From positions 1 through 17,956 of the forward strand of contig JAYGEH010000255.1 of assembly GCA_046582475.1 (NCBI GenBank): a DNA stretch of 17,956 bases. The letters run 5' to 3'. Positions 1 to 7,397 of the stretch are shown here, in pieces. The stretch is from GCA-2687515 sp046582475. GTDB taxonomy: Bacteria; Pseudomonadota; Alphaproteobacteria; Rhodospirillales; UBA2165. Within the stretch, counting starts at the first letter, position 1, and every line of letters begins with the position of its first letter. The notes under the pieces were generated by a model. That model was given only the letters and a program-made list of their open reading frames with translations. It ran no database searches and was not told where the DNA came from. The position numbers and the translations under genes were made by a program.

Positions 1-2
1 GG

Positions 3-410
3 TTTTTTCGCAAACCCATCGACGCAGCCGTTTTCCGGCAAGGGCTAATCCGGACCCTCAAGCGAAACAATCTGTTCAAGATCATTGATGGGAAAATGTC
101 ACCGGAATTGTTGTTGCAGGCGACCATGCTCAAAGATGCGCCGCTCGACGGGCGCTCGATCAGGGTCCCCATCATGGTCCGCTACGAAATCCTAAAAACA
201 TCGGCCTCGGAACGCGTCTTCGGCACGGACGTAATTTCCGCGCCAAATATTCCCTATGTGCTTTCGGAGGCCGGATTAACGGGCGCAAAGCGGCACGCCC
301 AAATGTTGCGCGCCGGCATCCGCGACAATTTTAATAAACTGCTGATCAGAATTTGGAGGGCCTTTGGAACGGCGGGGCCGACAAGGTGGCGGCGGGACCG
401 ATCAGAATAA
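3..410 (+). CDS. 3' end of an unrecognised protein, possibly a periplasmic lipoprotein (partial)
   Basis: The frame is open from the left window edge to a TAA at 408-410, so this is the C-terminal 135 residues of a longer protein and the first internal ATG at 96 is probably not the start. The visible part reads like an alternating alpha/beta domain: a helix (AVFRQGLIRTLKRNNLF), strands around RVPIMVRYEIL, then a conserved-looking ER(V)FGTDVISAP segment and a helix with KRHAQMLRAGIRDNF. This pattern resembles uncharacterised alphaproteobacterial envelope lipoproteins whose C-terminal half has a YRL...VRY...ANE(G)AIR(A)N layout. That resemblance is from memory and weak. The tail after residue LIRIWR is basic and low in complexity. 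A 5-bp stem (398-402 with 410-414) overlaps the stop codon but has no T-run, so it is not a convincing terminator. Codon use is less GC-biased than in glnD. No function is assigned. Confidence 0.5.
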   Translation, partial: FFRKPIDAAVFRQGLIRTLKRNNLFKIIDGKMSPELLLQATMLKDAPLDGRSIRVPIMVRYEILKTSASERVFGTDVISAPNIPYVLSEAGLTGAKRHAQMLRAGIRDNFNKLLIRIWRAFGTAGPTRWRRDRSE

Positions 411-429
411 TCGGCTAACGCCGCTCGCC

Positions 430-457
430 TTGAACCGGGCCGACGCCGGACTATATT
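430..457 (+). promoter_or_regulatory. Possible sigma70-type promoter upstream of glnD
   Basis: TTGAAC at 430-435 and TATATT at 452-457 are separated by 16 bases. The -10 matches TATAAT at five of six positions and the -35 matches TTGACA at four of six. The elements sit in the gene-free stretch after the upstream gene. Transcription would start near 464, giving glnD a leader of about 200 nt that would contain the CCATA repeats. This is inferred from sequence only, and a promoter nearer the gene is not excluded. Confidence 0.35.
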
Positions 458-470
458 ACCCAGGTAATAT
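453..470. promoter_or_regulatory. Perfect 8-2-8 palindrome overlapping the putative -10 (operator candidate)
   Basis: ATATTACC (453-460) and GGTAATAT (463-470) are exact reverse complements around a two-base centre, CA. The palindrome overlaps five bases of the TATATT -10-like element and covers the expected start site, a position typical of repressor operators. I do not recognise the motif as the site of a specific regulator. Confidence 0.45.
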
Positions 471-520
471 CTGAAATTGAAACAAGGATCGCGCCCGGGA
501 GCGCCACGCTTTTGCACACC

Positions 521-560
521 AAAAACCATAAAAATCCATACAGAACCATACTTTTCCATA
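521..560 (+). repeat. Four CCATA words at exact 10-base spacing
   Basis: CCATA begins at 526, 536, 546 and 556. Each copy is preceded by five mostly A/T bases (aaaaa, aaaat, cagaa, ctttt). The unit is therefore a degenerate decamer repeated four times with no slippage. The 10-base period is close to one helical turn, which puts every CCATA on the same DNA face. The array lies 111 bases before the glnD start. It could be a binding array for a regulator or an AT-rich silencer target. Its function is unknown. Confidence 0.8.
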
Positions 561-654
561 CCAGATTTTCGCCCAAAATATGTCGCATTTTTTGCTTTTA
601 AATGACCGGATGCCAATGCTCCAACCGACCAACTCTATCGTTTGTGCGGAAAAT

Positions 655-668
655 CCGTTAAGTAACGG
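655..668. promoter_or_regulatory. Inverted repeat abutting the glnD start codon
   Basis: CCGTTA (655-660) and TAACGG (663-668) are exact reverse complements around AG. They end three bases before the ATG at 672. In RNA this would form a five-pair stem with loop AAGU over the position where a ribosome binding site is expected. No Shine-Dalgarno sequence is visible for the ATG at 672. It could be a translational control hairpin or a protein binding site. Confidence 0.4.
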
Positions 669-671
669 GCC

Positions 672-3470
672 ATGAACATGATTCGCCAGCAGCGCAAAAT
701 TATCGACCGGCTGACCGTTATCGAACGGCTGGAGGCGATCATCGAGCCCACGGGTTACAAGCCGGAAATCCGGCCGCAGTTGGTCGGGGAAATGAAACAG
801 GCGTGGCAGGACGGGTTCGATGAGGTGCGTAAGCGTTTCGGGGCTTCCGGCGACGGCCACCGGGCGATTGCCGAGAACAGCTTCCTGGTCGATCAATTGG
901 TGCGCATCCTGTTCGACATGGCCACCTGGCGGGTCTACCGGGCGCCCAATCTTTCCAAGGCCGAGAAAATGAGCGTCGTCGCCGTCGGCGGCTATGGCCG
1001 CTCGACCCTGGCGCCGTTCTCCGACGTCGATCTGTTGTTTCTCATGCCCTACAAGGAGACGCCCTATATCGAGCAGATCGTGGAATTCATGCTCTACATG
1101 CTGTGGGACATGGGCCTCAAGGTGGGCCATGCGACCCGCTCGATCGGTGAGTGCATCCGCCTCGCCAAAGCCGATGTCACCATCCTTACCAGCCTATTGG
1201 ATGCCCGCTGGCTGTGGGGCGATCAAGAATTGTTCGCCGAGTTCCAGGCGCGCTTCAAATCCGATCTGATCGAGCGCGGCGGCCCGGCCTTCGTCGAAGC
1301 CAAGATGGCCGAGCGCGACGCACGCCACGAACGGATGGGCGATTCCCGCTATGTGGTCGAGCCCAATATCAAGGAGGGCAAGGGCGGATTGCGCGATCTG
1401 CAGACCCTGTATTGGCTGGTGCGCCACCTCTACGGGGTCGATCGCGTCGCGCAACTGGCGGCGCTGGATGTGTTCACCGAACAGGATGTCAGCCGCTACT
1501 CGAAAGCGCGGGATTTCCTGTGGACGGTGCGCTGCCGCCTCCATTACCTGGCCGGGCATCCCGAGGAACGGCTGACCTTCGATGTGCAGAAAACAATCGG
1601 CGAGGCCATGGGCTATGCCGAGGACCGGGCCGGCATCTCCGGTGTCGAGCGTTTCATGAAGCATTATTTCCTGATCGCCAAGGATGTGGGCGATTTGACC
1701 CGGGTGCTGTGCGCGGTGCTCGAAGAGCAGCAGAAGAAACGCTCCATCTTCCACCTGCCGGGCTGGCAATTCCACCGCGTTCGCGTCGACGGCTTCAAGA
1801 TCGACGGCGGCCGCATCATGGTCGAAAACGACCACGCCTTCGCCGACGATCCGATCAAGATCCTGCGCATCTTCAAAGAAGCGCACGAACACGATCTGGA
1901 TATTCACCCCGGCGCGCTGCGCCTGATCAGCCAGAACCTGAACCTGATAACCAAGGATTTGCGCGAAAACCCGGAAGCCAACCAAATATTCATGGATATC
2001 CTGACGGCGCCGAAGGACCCGGAAATATCCCTCCGGCGGCTGAACGAATCCGGTGTCTTCGGCCGCTTCGTTCCTGATTTCGGGCGCATCGTCGCGCAAA
2101 TGCAGTACGACATGTACCACACCTATACGGTCGACGAGCACACCATCCGCGCCATCGGTATGCTGTCCCGCCTGGAGGCCGGCTTGTTGGAAAGAGACAT
2201 GCCGACCATGACCCAAGCGGTGTCCGAGATCGGTTCGCGCCGGGCGCTCTATGCGGCGGTGCTGCTCCACGATATCGCCAAGGGCCGGGGCGGCGACCAT
2301 TCCGAGCTGGGCGCCCAGGTGGCGCTGGACTTGTGCCCGCGCCTGGGGCTGGAGCCGGAAGAAACCGAGACCGTGGCCTGGCTGGTTCAATACCATCTCA
2401 TCATGAGCAACACCGCCTTCAAGCGCGATATCGAGGACGGCAAGACGATCCAGGATTTTGTCAATGTGGTGCAATCCGTGGAACGGCTGCGGCTGCTGGC
2501 GGTGCTCACCGTGGTCGATATCCGCGCCGTCGGCCCGAATACTTGGAACGCCTGGAAATCGGGTTTGTTGCGCGGCCTCTATCTGCGCGCCCTCGAGATT
2601 CTGTCCGGCGACCGGGTCATGGAAAACCGGGCGGCGCGCATCGCCGCCGCCAAGGCTGAATTGCGTGCCCGGCTTACTGATTGGCCCGAGGCCGCGCTCG
2701 AGGCCCATATCGCCACCGGCTACGGGGGCTACTGGCTGGCCTACGATACCGGCACCCACGCCCGCCATGCGGAGATCGTCGCCGAAGCCAAGCGCCAGAA
2801 CAAGGACCTCCATATCGACACCCGCCACGACGACGAGTTCGAATATACCGAGGTGACGGTCTACACCCCCGACCATCCCGGCCTGTTTTCCAAAATCGCC
2901 GGCGCCATGGCGCTGTCGGGCGCCAATATCATGGATGCCAAGATCGTCACATTTTCCGACGGCATGGCGCTGGACAGCTTTTCCTTCCTCGACGCCACCG
3001 ACAAGGCCTATGCCAGCCCGGTGCGCCTCGAACGGCTGTGGGGCCGCATCGAAGACGTGATCGCCGGCAAGCTGCATATCGATGCAGAACTGGCCAAGGC
3101 CGCCGGCGCCCGCGTGGCCTCCCGGGAACAGGTGTTCCGGGTGGCGCCGAGGGTGCTCATCGACAACCAGGCCAGCAACACCGATACCGTGATCGAGGTC
3201 AATGGCCGCGACCGCATCGGCTTTTTGTATGACGTCACCGCCGCGCTCTACGAGCTCGGCCTCAAGATATCCAGCGCCCATATCACCACCTATGGCGAGC
3301 GCGTTGTCGACAGCTTCTATGTCAAGGATGTGTTCGGCCTCAAACTGGCCCACGAGGACAAGGAGAAGGCGATCCAGGCGCGGCTGCTGGAAGTTCTGAG
3401 CGAGACCGGCGCCGAGGGCGCGGACGCCCGGGACGATCAGGGCGGCGAAGACACGGCGGCGGCGGAATAG
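672..3470 (+). CDS. glnD: Bifunctional PII uridylyltransferase / uridylyl-removing enzyme
   Basis: GlnD is the cytoplasmic glutamine sensor of the nitrogen regulatory cascade: it adds UMP to PII proteins (GlnB/GlnK) when glutamine is low and removes it when glutamine is high. At 932 residues it has the usual full length. The nucleotidyltransferase signature GGYGRS...SDVDLLF spans residues 106-123, with acidic residues D118 and D120. The HD hydrolase domain shows HD at 533-534 and a nearby DHSELG with H543. Two C-terminal ACT domains follow, roughly 726-805 (TPDHPGLFSKIAGAM) and 839-912 (GRDRIGFLYDVTAAL). The ATG at 672 fits the family N-terminus; the ATG at 678 is an alternative, since neither has a clear Shine-Dalgarno sequence. 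murJ starts seven bases after the stop, so the two are probably co-transcribed. The leader is unusually rich in repeats. Many alphaproteobacteria have glnD directly followed by murJ and trpS. Confidence 0.97.
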   Translation: MNMIRQQRKIIDRLTVIERLEAIIEPTGYKPEIRPQLVGEMKQAWQDGFDEVRKRFGASGDGHRAIAENSFLVDQLVRILFDMATWRVYRAPNLSKAEKMSVVAVGGYGRSTLAPFSDVDLLFLMPYKETPYIEQIVEFMLYMLWDMGLKVGHATRSIGECIRLAKADVTILTSLLDARWLWGDQELFAEFQARFKSDLIERGGPAFVEAKMAERDARHERMGDSRYVVEPNIKEGKGGLRDLQTLYWLVRHLYGVDRVAQLAALDVFTEQDVSRYSKARDFLWTVRCRLHYLAGHPEERLTFDVQKTIGEAMGYAEDRAGISGVERFMKHYFLIAKDVGDLTRVLCAVLEEQQKKRSIFHLPGWQFHRVRVDGFKIDGGRIMVENDHAFADDPIKILRIFKEAHEHDLDIHPGALRLISQNLNLITKDLRENPEANQIFMDILTAPKDPEISLRRLNESGVFGRFVPDFGRIVAQMQYDMYHTYTVDEHTIRAIGMLSRLEAGLLERDMPTMTQAVSEIGSRRALYAAVLLHDIAKGRGGDHSELGAQVALDLCPRLGLEPEETETVAWLVQYHLIMSNTAFKRDIEDGKTIQDFVNVVQSVERLRLLAVLTVVDIRAVGPNTWNAWKSGLLRGLYLRALEILSGDRVMENRAARIAAAKAELRARLTDWPEAALEAHIATGYGGYWLAYDTGTHARHAEIVAEAKRQNKDLHIDTRHDDEFEYTEVTVYTPDHPGLFSKIAGAMALSGANIMDAKIVTFSDGMALDSFSFLDATDKAYASPVRLERLWGRIEDVIAGKLHIDAELAKAAGARVASREQVFRVAPRVLIDNQASNTDTVIEVNGRDRIGFLYDVTAALYELGLKISSAHITTYGERVVDSFYVKDVFGLKLAHEDKEKAIQARLLEVLSETGAEGADARDDQGGEDTAAAE

Positions 3471-3477
3471 GCGGCCG

Positions 3478-5028
3478 ATGGCCCTGATCGGCGCCATTTC
3501 CACCATCGGAAGCTACACCATGGCAAGCCGGGTGCTTGGCTTCGTCCGCGATATTCTGGTGGCCGCGATGCTCGGCGCCGGGCCGGTGGCCGACGCCTTT
3601 TTCGTCGCCTTCAAGCTGCCCAACCTGTTCCGCCGCCTGTTCGCCGAGGGCGCCTTTGCGGCCGCCTTCGTGCCGATGTTCGCGCGCCGGCTGGAAGGCG
3701 ACGGACGGGGTGAGGCGGAAGCCTTCGCGCGGCGCGCCCTGGCGGTTCTGTTTTGGACCCTGGGCGCGGTGGTTATCGCCGCCGAAATCGGCATGCCCTG
3801 GATCATGCGTGTGCTGGCGCCGGGCTTCACCGATACGCCGGAAAAATTTCAGCTCGCGGTTATCTTCACGCGCATCACCTTCCCCTATTTGATGTTCATC
3901 TCGCTGGTGTCCCTCTATGCCGGTGTTCTGAACTCCTTGGAAAAATTCTGGCAGGCGGCGGCCACGCCGATCCTGCTCAATCTCTGCCTGATCGGCGCCG
4001 TGCTTGGCGCGACGCCCATGCTGCCGTCGCCCGGGCACGCTCTGGCCTGGGGCGTGTTCGCCGCCGGTATTGTCCAGTTCGTCTGGATGTGGGCGCATGT
4101 GCGGCGCGCCGGTTACCGGCTGACCATTGGCTGGCCGCGCCTGACCGGGGACGTCAAACTGCTTTTGCTGCGCATGGCGCCGGTGGCCATCGGCGCCGGC
4201 ATCTATCAGGTCAATCTGGTGATCGACATGATCATCGCGTCGCTGTTGCCGTCGGGATCGATCTCGTATCTGTTTTTCGCCGACAGGGTGAACCAGTTGC
4301 CCTTGGGCGTTATCGGCATTGCCGTCGGCACCGCGCTGCTGCCGCTTTTGTCGCGGCAATTGCGCGCCGGTGATTTGGCGGCGGCCCAGAACAGCCAGAA
4401 CCGGGCCCTGGAAATTTCGTTGTTTCTAACCCTGCCGGCGGCGGCGGCGCTGGTGATCATCGCCGAGCCGATCATCTTGGTCTTTTTCGGGCGCGGCGCC
4501 TTCGATGCGTTCGCCGTGAACGCCACCGCCCGCGCCTTGGCCGCCTATGCCTGGGGCATTCCCGCCTACGTGCTGATCAAGGCCCTGGCCACCTTCTATT
4601 TCGCGGCCGAAGACACCAAGACGCCGATCCAGATCGGATTGGCGGCCATCGCCGTGAACATCATCCTCAATCTGGCTCTGATGGGGCCGTTTCTGCATGT
4701 GGGCCTGGCCATGGCGTCGGCCATATCGGCGTGGTTGAACGCCGCCTTGCTGGCCATCGTTCTCATTCGCCGCGGCCATTTCAGAATCGATAAGCGCCTC
4801 GCCCGCGCTCTCCCGCGCATGGCCTTGGCCGCGGGGGTGATGGCTTTCGCATTGTGGATCGGGCTGCCGGCGCTGGCGCCCTGGTTCACCGGCGGCCTGG
4901 GTTTGCGGATCGCCGCCCTGGCGCTGCTGGTGGCCGGCGGGTTGATTGTTTATGGGCTTGCCGCGCTGCTGACCGGAGCCACCAGCATCGAAGATTTGAA
5001 CCGGATTTTACGCCGGAGGACGGCTTGA
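3478..5028 (+). CDS. murJ: Lipid II flippase MurJ (MviN family)
   Basis: This inner-membrane protein moves the peptidoglycan precursor lipid II from the cytoplasmic to the periplasmic face. The 516-residue length and about 14 hydrophobic segments fit the MOP-superfamily MurJ fold. The N-terminus carries SRVLGFVRD with R18 and R24, then D39 and FKLPNLFRR with R52. R270 lies in FADRVNQLPLG. These four arginines fall at the same numbers as the functionally important arginines of Escherichia coli MurJ, which supports both the function and the ATG chosen at 3478. The start lies seven bases after glnD with only a weak purine-rich site, suggesting translation coupled to glnD. trpS follows after 53 bases. 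Nothing is missing or truncated. Confidence 0.95.
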   Translation: MALIGAISTIGSYTMASRVLGFVRDILVAAMLGAGPVADAFFVAFKLPNLFRRLFAEGAFAAAFVPMFARRLEGDGRGEAEAFARRALAVLFWTLGAVVIAAEIGMPWIMRVLAPGFTDTPEKFQLAVIFTRITFPYLMFISLVSLYAGVLNSLEKFWQAAATPILLNLCLIGAVLGATPMLPSPGHALAWGVFAAGIVQFVWMWAHVRRAGYRLTIGWPRLTGDVKLLLLRMAPVAIGAGIYQVNLVIDMIIASLLPSGSISYLFFADRVNQLPLGVIGIAVGTALLPLLSRQLRAGDLAAAQNSQNRALEISLFLTLPAAAALVIIAEPIILVFFGRGAFDAFAVNATARALAAYAWGIPAYVLIKALATFYFAAEDTKTPIQIGLAAIAVNIILNLALMGPFLHVGLAMASAISAWLNAALLAIVLIRRGHFRIDKRLARALPRMALAAGVMAFALWIGLPALAPWFTGGLGLRIAALALLVAGGLIVYGLAALLTGATSIEDLNRILRRRTA

Positions 5029-5081
5029 CCTCCATTGCCGCGCCCGCCATAACACCGCCCGTCGAAGAATAGGGAATAACA

Positions 5082-6098
5082 ATGGACAGAATTTTTTCCG
5101 GCGTTCAGCCGACCGGTGATCTGCATCTCGGCAACTATCTGGGCGCGCTCAGGAATTGGGTGCGGCTGCAGCATGATTACGACTGCCTCTATTGCGTCGT
5201 CGATCTGCACGCCGTCACCGTCTGGCAGGATCCCAAAATGCTGGCCGCCAATACCCGCGAGGTGACCGCCGGGCTGATCGCCGCCGGGCTGGACCCCGCC
5301 GCCAACATCATCTTCAACCAGAGCCAGGTGGCAGAGCATGCTGAACTGGCTTGGATTTTCAATTGCGTCGCCCGCCTCGGCTGGCTCAACCGCATGACCC
5401 AGTTCAAGGAAAAGGCCGGCAAGAACCGGGAAAACGCCTCGGTCGGGCTGTACGCCTATCCCAACCTGATGGCCGCCAATATCCTTTTGTACAAGGCCTC
5501 CCACGTGCCCGTCGGCGAGGATCAGAAACAGCATCTGGAACTGGCCCGGGATATCGCCGCCAAGTTTAACAACGACTATGGGACCGAATTGTTCCCGCAG
5601 CCGGAACCGTTGATATTGGGCGCCGCGGCGCGGGTCATGAGCTTGCGCGACGGCACATCGAAAATGAGCAAATCGGATCCGTCGGAAAATTCCCGCATCA
5701 ATATGACCGATGACGCCGACACCATCGCCCGCAAGCTGCGCCGCGCCAAGACCGATCCGGAGGCCTTGCCGTCCGATGTGGCCGGCCTCGAGGGCCGTCC
5801 GGAAGCGGCCAATCTGCTGGGCATTTTCGCGGCCCTCGCCGATGCGACCCTGGCCGACGTGGTGGCCGAACAGGGCGGCCGCCAGTTCTCCCAGTTCAAG
5901 GCGACCCTGACCGAGCTTGCGGTCTCCGTGCTGGCGCCGATCGGCGAAGAGATGGCGCGCCTGATGGCGGACCCTGGTTATCTGGACGGGGTGCTGGCCG
6001 ATGGCGCCGGGCGTGCCGAAGCCATCGCCGGACCGGTCATGGATGAAGTGTTCGCGGTCATGGGCATCCTCAATCCGCGCGCCGCGAAATCGCCTTGA
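5082..6098 (+). CDS. trpS: Tryptophan--tRNA ligase
   Basis: This is a class I aminoacyl-tRNA synthetase of the Rossmann type that activates tryptophan with ATP and charges tRNA-Trp in the cytoplasm. The HIGH-type motif appears as HLGN at residues 15-18 after SGVQPTGDL. The KMSKS loop is exact at residues 194-198. The middle region has VDLHAVTVWQDP and YPNLMAANILLYKASHVPVGEDQKQHLEL, both characteristic of TrpRS. The length of 338 residues is close to the roughly 334 of the family. The ATG at 5082 is preceded by AGGGA (about 5070-5074) at good spacing. It is the last gene of the glnD-murJ-trpS run. No hairpin with a T-run follows the stop. Confidence 0.97.
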   Translation: MDRIFSGVQPTGDLHLGNYLGALRNWVRLQHDYDCLYCVVDLHAVTVWQDPKMLAANTREVTAGLIAAGLDPAANIIFNQSQVAEHAELAWIFNCVARLGWLNRMTQFKEKAGKNRENASVGLYAYPNLMAANILLYKASHVPVGEDQKQHLELARDIAAKFNNDYGTELFPQPEPLILGAAARVMSLRDGTSKMSKSDPSENSRINMTDDADTIARKLRRAKTDPEALPSDVAGLEGRPEAANLLGIFAALADATLADVVAEQGGRQFSQFKATLTELAVSVLAPIGEEMARLMADPGYLDGVLADGAGRAEAIAGPVMDEVFAVMGILNPRAAKSP

Positions 6099-6413
6099 TC
6101 GGAATATGGGAATGCCAGATTCGCCGATTACTGTTGCCCAAATAACACAGCCGGGTCTTCAATCCGTTCAAGCGTTGAGCGAATTATAGGGGTTAAGCCG
6201 TTGCCGGATTTATGGAAATTTCGGCCCCGATTATGGGCCAAAAAAACGGCTGGCATTGGCAACCGCTTGTTCCATATTATCCGGAGCCGGCCAGGGGTAC
6301 GCGGATCGGTTAAGCGGAATAATCGCAGACCGGACCGCACGCGCGGATTTGCGCATATGAGAGGCGTTGAGGGCAGGTATTTTCTTGATGGTGGGAACAC
6401 AGAAGGTTCTCGA
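6099..6413. other. Gene-poor stretch between trpS and the glucosaminidase gene
   Basis: A reading frame continuous with the downstream gene extends up to a TTG at 6201, but its product would be a basic, low-information extension before a good signal anchor, so I treat the stretch as noncoding. It holds a small hairpin, GGCCC (6223-6227) with GGGCC (6235-6239), followed on the + strand by seven A rather than T, so it is not a + strand terminator. Tracts around 6186 (ATTATAGGGG) and 6272 (CCATATTATCC) are AT-rich. No convincing promoter pair was found. Confidence 0.5.
6401..6406 (+). promoter_or_regulatory. Strong ribosome binding site that fixes the start at 6414
   Basis: AGAAGG lies seven bases before the ATG at 6414. 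It is one of the best Shine-Dalgarno matches in the window and favours this ATG over the TTG at 6201, 71 codons upstream. Confidence 0.6.
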
Positions 6414-7394
6414 ATGAGCCTATTCGAGAGGGCGTTGATCGGTTTGGTTGCCGCGGGCGTGGCCGGTTTATTCGTGGCCGCAACGCTGCATCCGATCGAT
6501 AGCACCACCCGGTCACCGAGCGCCGTCTATCCGGTGCCGGACAGCGCCGAGGGCGGGGCGGCAAAGGGCGCCGGCGCCAAGTTGGCGGGCATTGGCGGCC
6601 CCACGGTGGCCGTCGTTGCGTCGAAATTCGATCGGCACAAATATGACATGGCGACCATCCGCGCCGGCAAGAGCCACGTGCCGCCTTTGTTTCTGACCGC
6701 TTTTCCCCGCGACATCGTGCGCATCCGCCAGCCGGAAACGCGCAAGAATTTCTTTTTCAAGATGATCCTGCCGCTGGTCCTGCGGGTCAATGACCGCATT
6801 ACCGAGGACCGCCGCCGCCTGATGCCCTTGCTGGCGGCCGCCCGGGCGGGCCGGCCATTGCGCGCCGAAGACCGTCTCTGGCTGGCCGCCAAGCTGGATC
6901 AGTATGATGTCCGGCGCGCCGGCCTCGAGGAATTGGCGCGGCGCATGGACACGGTGCCGCCGTCGCTGGCCATGGCGCAGGCGGCCGAAGAAACCGGCTG
7001 GGGCACATCGCGCTTTGCCCGCGAGGGCAATGCCTTGTTCGGGCAATGGACCTTTGCCGCGGCGGGCGGGCTGGTGCCGAAGAACCGGGAAGCGGGTAAA
7101 TTGCATAAGATCAAGGTGTTCCAGACCCTGACCCAGGCGGTCGGCGCCTATGTGGCCAACTTGAACACCCACCGGGCTTACCGGGGCTTTCGCGCCGAGC
7201 GGGCGCGCATGCGCAGGAGCGGCGGCCAGCCGAACGGTGAGCAGTTGGCGCGCAGCCTGGGCAGCTATTCGGAGCGCGGGCGCGCCTATGTGGCCTCGAT
7301 CCAAAAAATCATCCGCGCCAACCGGCTCAGCCAGTTGGACACGGCCCGTCTCGGCGGTACCGTCATCACCGCCGCCAAGGAACCGGCGATTTAG
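6414..7394 (+). CDS. Bax-like exported glucosaminidase (peptidoglycan hydrolase)
   Basis: The 326-residue product starts with MSLFERALIG and one hydrophobic segment (about residues 8-26), a signal anchor or uncleaved signal peptide, so the enzyme should face the periplasm. The C-terminal half matches the glucosaminidase family related to E. coli Bax and flagellar FlgJ: VPPSLAMAQAAEETGWG, SRFAREGNALFGQW, LVPK(N)R and YVANLNTHRAYRGFR. E193, the second E of AAEETGWG, aligns with the catalytic glutamate of the family. The predicted reaction is cleavage of N-acetylglucosaminyl bonds in peptidoglycan glycan strands. The middle region (about 70-150) is basic and not recognised. It ends tail to tail with the deacetylase gene, only three bases apart. 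E. coli Bax has no well-settled role, so the substrate is inferred. The gene is separate from trpS by 315 bases. Confidence 0.82.
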   Translation: MSLFERALIGLVAAGVAGLFVAATLHPIDSTTRSPSAVYPVPDSAEGGAAKGAGAKLAGIGGPTVAVVASKFDRHKYDMATIRAGKSHVPPLFLTAFPRDIVRIRQPETRKNFFFKMILPLVLRVNDRITEDRRRLMPLLAAARAGRPLRAEDRLWLAAKLDQYDVRRAGLEELARRMDTVPPSLAMAQAAEETGWGTSRFAREGNALFGQWTFAAAGGLVPKNREAGKLHKIKVFQTLTQAVGAYVANLNTHRAYRGFRAERARMRRSGGQPNGEQLARSLGSYSERGRAYVASIQKIIRANRLSQLDTARLGGTVITAAKEPAI

Positions 7395-7397
7395 AAT

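Noticed and set aside
501..516. Possible sigma54 promoter (GCCACGCTTTTGCA) upstream of glnD
   Set aside because: The required GG at -24 is missing; at the GG-N10-GC spacing the bases are CG, so the match fails at the most conserved positions.
456..1130. Minus-strand open frame overlapping the glnD start and its leader
   Set aside because: It overlaps glnD almost fully and its product resembles antisense translation; there is no ribosome binding site or promoter to support it.
1194..3506. Long open frame (770 codons) on the minus strand opposite glnD
   Set aside because: It is antisense to a certain glnD, its translation has no recognisable domain, and long antisense frames are expected in GC-rich coding sequence with this codon bias.
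6201..6413. TTG-started N-terminal extension of the glucosaminidase
   Set aside because: The added 71 residues are basic and lack family features, while the ATG at 6414 has AGAAGG at ideal spacing and begins a normal signal anchor.
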